From Bacillota bacterium (GTDB lineage: Bacteria > Bacillota > DSM-12270 > Thermacetogeniales > Thermacetogeniaceae), in contig JABLXW010000008.1 in the NCBI GenBank assembly GCA_013177945.1, positions 1 through 64,000 on the forward strand: 64,000 nucleotides of DNA, read 5' to 3'. Positions 59,541 through 64,000 of this stretch are shown here, in pieces. The translations under genes and the position numbers were made by a program. The first letter of the stretch is position 1, and each line of letters starts with the position of its first letter. The notes under the pieces were generated by a model. It saw only the letters and a program-made list of their open reading frames with translations, was not told the DNA's origin and ran no database searches.

Positions 59541-59580
59541 ATAAAACCCCAGGACAGATGCCTCAAAAGTCCCGGGGCTT
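59541..59580 (-). terminator. Intrinsic terminator of the efflux operon
   Basis: On the minus strand AAGCCCCGGGAC and GTCCTGGGGTTT pair over 12 positions (two G-U) with a 13-nt loop, followed by TTATA. It lies 20 bp beyond the stop of the permease gene. Apart from this and the regulator fragment I see nothing in 59312-59599. Confidence 0.78.
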
Positions 59581-59599
59581 GTCAGCGCTCTCCGTTTTT

Positions 59600-60814
59600 T
59601 TACTCAAAACGTAAACATTCGATAGGGTCGGCATTGGCGGCCTTCCGGGCCGGATAATATCCAAAGAAAATTCCCACCAGTGTAGCAAAACCGATGGCCA
59701 GGAAAATGGATCCCGGCGCAACCACCGTAGGCCAGCCGGCTAGCCGGGAAACAACCTTGCTCCCGATAACCCCTGCAACAATGCCTATCAGGCCGCCGAC
59801 CAGGCTTAAGACCAGGGCTTCGATTAAAAACTGGCCCAGGATGGCCCTGCCGGTAGCTCCAACTGCCATCCGGATGCCGATTTCCTTGGTGCGTTCGGTT
59901 ACCGAAACCAGCATGATGTTCATGATGCCAATGCCCCCCACCAGCAGGGAGACAGCCGCCACGCTGGCCAGCATAATGGTCATGATCTTGGTTGTATCAG
60001 CAACTGTTTCCATGACCGCCGTCATATTCTGAACAGTGAAGTCATCCTCCTGCTGGCTGCTAAGGCGGTGCCTCTGTCTCAAAAGGAGAGTTATTTCATC
60101 CTGGACCGTCGCCAGGCTCATCTCGTCCTGGACCTGGACATTAATCAGGCGGACGGTTCTATCACCTGTAAAACGCATCTGGGCGGTCGTAATGGGAATA
60201 TACACCGTATCATCCTGATCAATGCCGCCCATGCCACTGCCCTGGGAGGCCAGGACGCCAATGACTGTAAACTCAAGGTTATTCAGGCGAACAGCAGCCC
60301 CGATGGGATTTGCTCCAGGAGGAAAAAGGTTGGCTGCAACGGTCTGCCCGAGGACGGCCACCAGGGCCGCCCGGGCGACATCTTCGTTGGAGAAAAAGGC
60401 GCCCGATTCTACCCGCAAACTCCTGATTGCCTGGAAAGGGGCCGTTGTTCCAACAGCGGTTGTCGTCCAGGTTTTGCTGCCTGCCGCGGCGGTAACACCC
60501 TGGCTTGTTTCGGGTGCTACGTATTGCACGAGGGGCAGGCCGGCAATGGCCTGGGCATCATCGATGGTAAGGCTGTTGACGGCCCCGCCGGCACCGCGGA
60601 CGGGGCCAAATCCTGCCCCTGGCCTGACAACCAGCAAGTTGGACCCCATGCTGGCAATGCGCGCCGTAACCTGCCTCGTGGCCCCTTCGCCGACAGCAAT
60701 CATGACAATCACAGCCGCCACGCCGATGATAATTCCCAGCATAGTCAACAACGAACGCATTTTATTGGCAACAAGGCCCCGCCAGGCTATTGCCAGAGCT
60801 GATCGAAAGTTCAT
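59600..60814 (-). CDS. MacB-like ABC transporter permease
   Basis: This 404-residue membrane protein has an N-terminal transmembrane helix (LLTMLGIIIGVAAVIVMIAV), a large extracytoplasmic MacB_PCD domain (about 50-240) and three C-terminal FtsX-type helices (SVAAVSLLVGGIGIMNIML...ALVLSLVGGLIGIVAGVIGS). It ends ARKAANADPIECLRFE, the standard MacB tail. MacB-type pumps do not transport through the membrane but drive periplasmic or surface export of peptides, lipids or drugs. It overlaps the ATPase gene by 4 bp. Confidence 0.93.
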   Translation of the reverse strand: MNFRSALAIAWRGLVANKMRSLLTMLGIIIGVAAVIVMIAVGEGATRQVTARIASMGSNLLVVRPGAGFGPVRGAGGAVNSLTIDDAQAIAGLPLVQYVAPETSQGVTAAAGSKTWTTTAVGTTAPFQAIRSLRVESGAFFSNEDVARAALVAVLGQTVAANLFPPGANPIGAAVRLNNLEFTVIGVLASQGSGMGGIDQDDTVYIPITTAQMRFTGDRTVRLINVQVQDEMSLATVQDEITLLLRQRHRLSSQQEDDFTVQNMTAVMETVADTTKIMTIMLASVAAVSLLVGGIGIMNIMLVSVTERTKEIGIRMAVGATGRAILGQFLIEALVLSLVGGLIGIVAGVIGSKVVSRLAGWPTVVAPGSIFLAIGFATLVGIFFGYYPARKAANADPIECLRFE

Positions 60815-61560
60815 AAGCGGCCCTCCTCTTGAGACACGGCTGCCGGTTCTTTTTCCGGCTGCTGCGGCTCTTCAATCACCCTGTCTTCGATGACTATGCC
60901 GTCGCGCAGGCGCACCAGCCGCCGGCAGTAGTCGGCGATGTCGGGCTCATGAGTGACGATAACAATCGTCAATCCCCGCTCCCGGTTTAGATGCTGCAGC
61001 AAGGTCATAATCTCCCTGCTCGTCCGGGTGTCCAGGGCCCCGGTCGGCTCATCGGCCAGGATGGTGTCCGGCTCGTTGATCAGTGCGCGGGCAATGGCCA
61101 CCCGCTGCTGCTCGCCGCCGGAAAGCTGGGTGGGCAGATGCATCTCCCTCCCCTGCAGCCCTACCTGTTGTAAAGCATTCCAGGCCCTGGTCTTCATTTC
61201 CTTGCCGGAAACCCCGGCGTATACCAAGGGCAAAGAGACATTTTCCCATGCCGTTGCATTGCTTAAAAGGTTGAAGCTCTGGAACACGAAGCCGAACCGG
61301 CGATTCCGGATGCAGGCAAGGCTGTCCCGGTCCAGCCTGGTTACATCCTGCCCGTTCAACAGGTAGCGGCCGCTTGTGGGGCGGTCGAGGCACCCCAGGA
61401 TGTGCATCAGGGTGGATTTGCCCGATCCTGAGGGCCCCATAATCGCCGCCATTTCCCCTTTTTGAACGACCAAATCGACGCCCCTTAAAGCGTCCACCCG
61501 GGTGTTGCCGGTTGTATAGACTTTCGTCACTTTCTCAACAAGCATGAGAGGAGCGCTCAT
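60811..61560 (-). CDS. MacB/LolD-type ABC transporter ATP-binding protein
   Basis: This 249-residue ATPase shows Walker A GPSGSGKST, Q-loop FQSFNLL, signature LSGGEQQRVAIARAL, Walker B ILADEPTGALD and the switch His in VTHEPDIADY. It couples with the permease downstream. The ATG at 61560 has GAGGTGGATGAG upstream; the frame's GTG at 61575 lies within the adaptor gene and has no site. It is a separate protein here, whereas in E. coli MacB the ATPase and permease are fused. Confidence 0.95.
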   Translation of the reverse strand: MSAPLMLVEKVTKVYTTGNTRVDALRGVDLVVQKGEMAAIMGPSGSGKSTLMHILGCLDRPTSGRYLLNGQDVTRLDRDSLACIRNRRFGFVFQSFNLLSNATAWENVSLPLVYAGVSGKEMKTRAWNALQQVGLQGREMHLPTQLSGGEQQRVAIARALINEPDTILADEPTGALDTRTSREIMTLLQHLNRERGLTIVIVTHEPDIADYCRRLVRLRDGIVIEDRVIEEPQQPEKEPAAVSQEEGRL

Positions 61561-61562
61561 GA

Positions 61563-63074
61563 CTATCTCATCCACCTCATTGGGGTTCCCGTACGCTGCG
61601 GCATTGGCACCGGCGCCGGCATCGGGGAAGAAGACGTGCTGCTGCTTGCTGCTGATTTACCAGGGGTGCTGGCGCCGATAATCACCTCCTCACCTACCTT
61701 CAGCCCGCTCTTAACCTCAATGTTGCTCTCGTCGCTCAGGCCGGTGACAATACGCCTGACCACCGGCCGCCCCTCTTCCATGACCAGGACTGCAGCCCGG
61801 CTGCCATCATTTGCCGCCTGTCCCGGCTCGCCTTTCCTGCCTTCACCCGGTGTCAGCATTCCTGTTCCCGTCTGGCGGCCGCCCGCTGTTCTCGCCCCAT
61901 CAGCACTGCCACCGCCCGGCGTTTTGCCACCAGTTGCATTGCCTGCACTTGCTGCCCGGTAACTGGCTGCAAAGCTCACCGCCGCCCGGGGCACGGTAAT
62001 CACATTGTCCTTTTGAGCAACAATAATATTGACGCTTGCAGACATGCCGGCTTTAAGGAGGCCGCCGGGGTCAGCCAGGGAGACAACGACGTCGTATAGC
62101 TGGACGTTGGATACCGTTGTCGCCTCCGGAGAAATCCAGGCCACCTCGCCATTAAAGGTCCTCTCCGGAAAAGCGTTGACGGTAAAGGTTGCCTTCTGGC
62201 CAACCTTGACCTGGCTGATATCCGCCTCATTAACCTGAGCCCGCAACTGGAGGCCGGTTGTGATCAGAGTGATGAGACCGGTGCTGCTGTCGGAACTTTC
62301 GCTGCCCCCGCCGCTCGTGCGCTGGCCGGTTTCGCCCCTCACGGCAGCGATGACCCCATCGAAGGGTGCCCGCAGCCGGGCAGAATCAAGATCGTTTTGG
62401 GCCAGCATGAGCTGCGCCCGCGCCGCATCCACCTGGGCCTGGGCAGCGGCTATATCTTCGGGGCGATTTCCGCTTTTTAGTGCTTCGAGGGCGGCTTGAG
62501 CCTGGCGCAATTTGGCGGCAGCCGTGTCGCGGTTGGCAAGGGAATTATCCAGATCGGCCTGGGCAAGGGCCCCTACCTCGAAAAGAGCCTGATCGCGCTT
62601 TAAGGCCTCTTCGGCGCTCTTGTAGGCAACCTGGGCCTGGGCTACATTGGCTTCTGCCTGGGCAATCTCGGTCTCCAGGGGCCCTGCCTCCAGAAGACGC
62701 AGTTTCGCCTCGGCTGCCTTCAAATTGGCTCTTGCCTGAACCACCTGGGCCTCCAGGTCGGACGTGTCAAGGCATGCCAGGAGCTGCCCTTCCTTAACCC
62801 GGTCGCCTGGTTTGACGTATATCTCTTTGATGACACCGCCGGTTTTGAAATTCAGGCCAACGCTTTTCACCGCCTCGATCGTTCCTGTTGCCTTGACGGC
62901 GTTGACGATGCTGCCTTGCCTGACAGGCATGGTGATATAGTTTACCTGACCCTGGCGCCCCCGCCACCACCAGTACCCGGCACCGACAACCAGTACAGCC
63001 AAACAGCCGAGCAATAAATATAACCCTTTACGCCTCTGTTGAGGTTTTAAAAAAGCCGCCGCTTCGGTCGTCAT
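61563..63074 (-). CDS. HlyD/MacA-type efflux adaptor protein
   Basis: This 503-residue protein has an N-terminal membrane anchor (GLYLLLGCLAVLVVGAGYWW) and a biotinyl-lipoyl-like domain (TGGVIKEIYVKPGDRVKEGQ). A long alpha-helical hairpin follows (about 105-230, rich in Ala/Gln/Glu), then beta-barrel domains (LRAPFDGVIAAV, VNAFPERTFNGEVAW). A Gly/Ser/Pro-rich insertion lies around 385-435 and a low-complexity Ser/Pro tail at the end. The hairpin length is suited to contact a TolC-like partner, which is encoded just upstream. The ATG at 63074 has GGGAGGG upstream. Confidence 0.92.
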   Translation of the reverse strand: MTTEAAAFLKPQQRRKGLYLLLGCLAVLVVGAGYWWWRGRQGQVNYITMPVRQGSIVNAVKATGTIEAVKSVGLNFKTGGVIKEIYVKPGDRVKEGQLLACLDTSDLEAQVVQARANLKAAEAKLRLLEAGPLETEIAQAEANVAQAQVAYKSAEEALKRDQALFEVGALAQADLDNSLANRDTAAAKLRQAQAALEALKSGNRPEDIAAAQAQVDAARAQLMLAQNDLDSARLRAPFDGVIAAVRGETGQRTSGGGSESSDSSTGLITLITTGLQLRAQVNEADISQVKVGQKATFTVNAFPERTFNGEVAWISPEATTVSNVQLYDVVVSLADPGGLLKAGMSASVNIIVAQKDNVITVPRAAVSFAASYRAASAGNATGGKTPGGGSADGARTAGGRQTGTGMLTPGEGRKGEPGQAANDGSRAAVLVMEEGRPVVRRIVTGLSDESNIEVKSGLKVGEEVIIGASTPGKSAASSSTSSSPMPAPVPMPQRTGTPMRWMR

Positions 63075-63105
63075 GGCCGCCCTCCCTGAATTTTCCTTGA
63101 ATTTT

Positions 63106-64000
63106 TTAGGTGCCCCCGCCAGAGGCAGCCCAGGGTTTTTCGAAAGCCATTCTTAGATAGGCATGGTTGCGGAGTATTTCTTCAACGGTTTCCTGTGCCT
63201 GGATTACCTCTGCTTCGGCAGCAACCAGCTCCGCCCTGGTGATCATGCCGACAGCAAATTTCACCTGGGCGATACGCAGCTTTTGCTGCGCTGTTTTCAA
63301 TGCTTCCTGGGCCGCGTTGTATTTTTCCTCAAGATTTTTAGCCTGGTAATAAAGACTGCGGGTAACGTTGCCCAGGAGTTCTACGGCGCTGGCCGCATCC
63401 AGTTCTGTCTGGTTGAGTTCTATCTGTCTTACCTCGTACGGTGTGTAGTCACCGCTGAAATACATCATCTCTGCAGCCCACTTCGCCAGGGTTACTTTTT
63501 GTTGGGCAAGCCAGGCGCTGGGGCTTTCTTCGATGACCCGCTGCACTTCATAATCGAGGTCGGCAACTTCTAAAGGCTCGTAGGCAGGCTTATCTGTCAG
63601 CCTCGGCCGCTCATTAGAGCCCAGCCCGACCAGCTGGTTGAAGGCATTGTAGGCATCCTCCAGGTTATGCCTGGCAGCAACCTCATTGCTTTGCGCCTGT
63701 TTCCATTGCATTTCAGCTTCGCTGAGGCTCGAGGGCGATGCCGCGCCATACGCAAGCCGGTTGCGAGTGTTCTGCAGGTTGATCCGAGCCTGCTGGGTCA
63801 ATTTTTCCATGGTGGCCAGTTTCATCTCCGCCACCTGGACATCCCAGTAGCTTTTGCAAACTTTCAGCACCAGGGCGTCCGTAGTCGAAGTCAGGGTTTT
63901 TTTGCTCATCTGCCAGTTGAGATCGGCCGAGAGCAGCCTGTTCCAGCTGGCCTCGATTTCCGGGTCGTAGGTTTCTCCCTCAACAGGGGTAAAGCTCAAG
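63106..64000 (-). CDS. TolC-like outer membrane efflux family protein (5' part beyond window)
   Basis: The 298 or so C-terminal residues visible are almost wholly helical, with Ala/Gln/Glu-rich heptads: LYYQAKNLEEKYNAAQEALK, VKFAVGMITRAELVAAEAEV and, earlier, NLQNTRNRLAYGAASPSSLS. These show the two OEP-family repeats, with the G-x-[IA]-[TS]-xx-[ED]-L landmark in each. TolC proteins form trimeric channels with HlyD-type adaptors. The gene starts beyond the right edge, so a signal peptide cannot be checked. In a clostridial, presumably single-membrane cell the role is unclear; it may extend through the wall. Confidence 0.85.
   Translation of the reverse strand, partial: LSFTPVEGETYDPEIEASWNRLLSADLNWQMSKKTLTSTTDALVLKVCKSYWDVQVAEMKLATMEKLTQQARINLQNTRNRLAYGAASPSSLSEAEMQWKQAQSNEVAARHNLEDAYNAFNQLVGLGSNERPRLTDKPAYEPLEVADLDYEVQRVIEESPSAWLAQQKVTLAKWAAEMMYFSGDYTPYEVRQIELNQTELDAASAVELLGNVTRSLYYQAKNLEEKYNAAQEALKTAQQKLRIAQVKFAVGMITRAELVAAEAEVIQAQETVEEILRNHAYLRMAFEKPWAASGGGT

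Overview
The window reads as chromosome of an anaerobic, endospore-forming clostridial Firmicute of the Moorella / Thermacetogenium / Desulfotomaculum kind. Evidence for this: two tandem gerABC spore-germinant receptor sets, GatCAB, a CBS-type manganese pyrophosphatase, a PcrA helicase, corrinoid-dependent methyl-transfer genes of acetogenic type, strong AGGAGG ribosome sites, frequent TTG/GTG starts and moderately high GC. The genus is inference. No rRNA, tRNA or CRISPR array was seen.

Layout. (1) 1-5254: the end of an unidentified gene, the 3' end (domains V-VI) of a group II intron, then a minus-strand polysaccharide group: a sugar nucleotidyltransferase/phosphomutase-like fusion, a GT4 glycosyltransferase, a CBS-pair protein and a CBM25-type starch-binding protein. 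(2) 5862-14645, plus strand: a complete corrinoid methyl-transfer operon (corrinoid protein, UroD-fold methyltransferase, DUF1638 protein, DHPS-fold methyltransferase, ferredoxin/ASKHA corrinoid activator), ending in a two-component system whose histidine kinase carries its own complete corrinoid-binding module. This is the most unusual part of the window. (3) 14817-34739, minus strand, about 20 kb of closely packed genes: hisZ-G-D-B-H-A-F-IE, pcrA, Mn-pyrophosphatase, ligA, gatCAB, then a homocitrate/Re-citrate synthase-like enzyme, an aconitase-like pair and an isocitrate dehydrogenase-like enzyme, which together could make 2-oxoglutarate. (4) 34935-36048, plus strand: two Hsp20 small heat-shock proteins. 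(5) 36187-44356, minus strand: gerA-gerB-gerC, a two-helix membrane protein, then a second gerA-gerB-gerC whose gerC has an in-frame TGA. (6) 44492-59271, minus strand: a nearly complete purine operon (hpt, guaA, purE, a purB-purC fusion, purS, Q, L, F, M, N, H, D) ending in an HD-domain gene. (7) 59367-64000: a response-regulator fragment, then a MacAB/TolC-like efflux operon (permease, ATPase, HlyD-type adaptor, TolC-like protein cut by the window edge).

How region 2 may work: a methyl group from a methylated substrate (the family suggests a methoxylated aromatic or similar compound) is moved by the UroD-fold enzyme to the corrinoid protein and then by the DHPS-fold enzyme to tetrahydrofolate. 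The ASKHA protein re-reduces inactivated cob(II)alamin. The kinase's corrinoid domain is a close relative of the catalytic corrinoid protein, so it could report the methylation or redox state of the corrinoid pool, or be methylated directly by the same methyltransferase, and pass the signal to the AraC-type regulator. That regulatory model is inference.

Limits: all start sites were chosen by eye from ribosome-binding sites and family lengths. Promoters and hairpins were found by eye and are unverified. No database search was possible.
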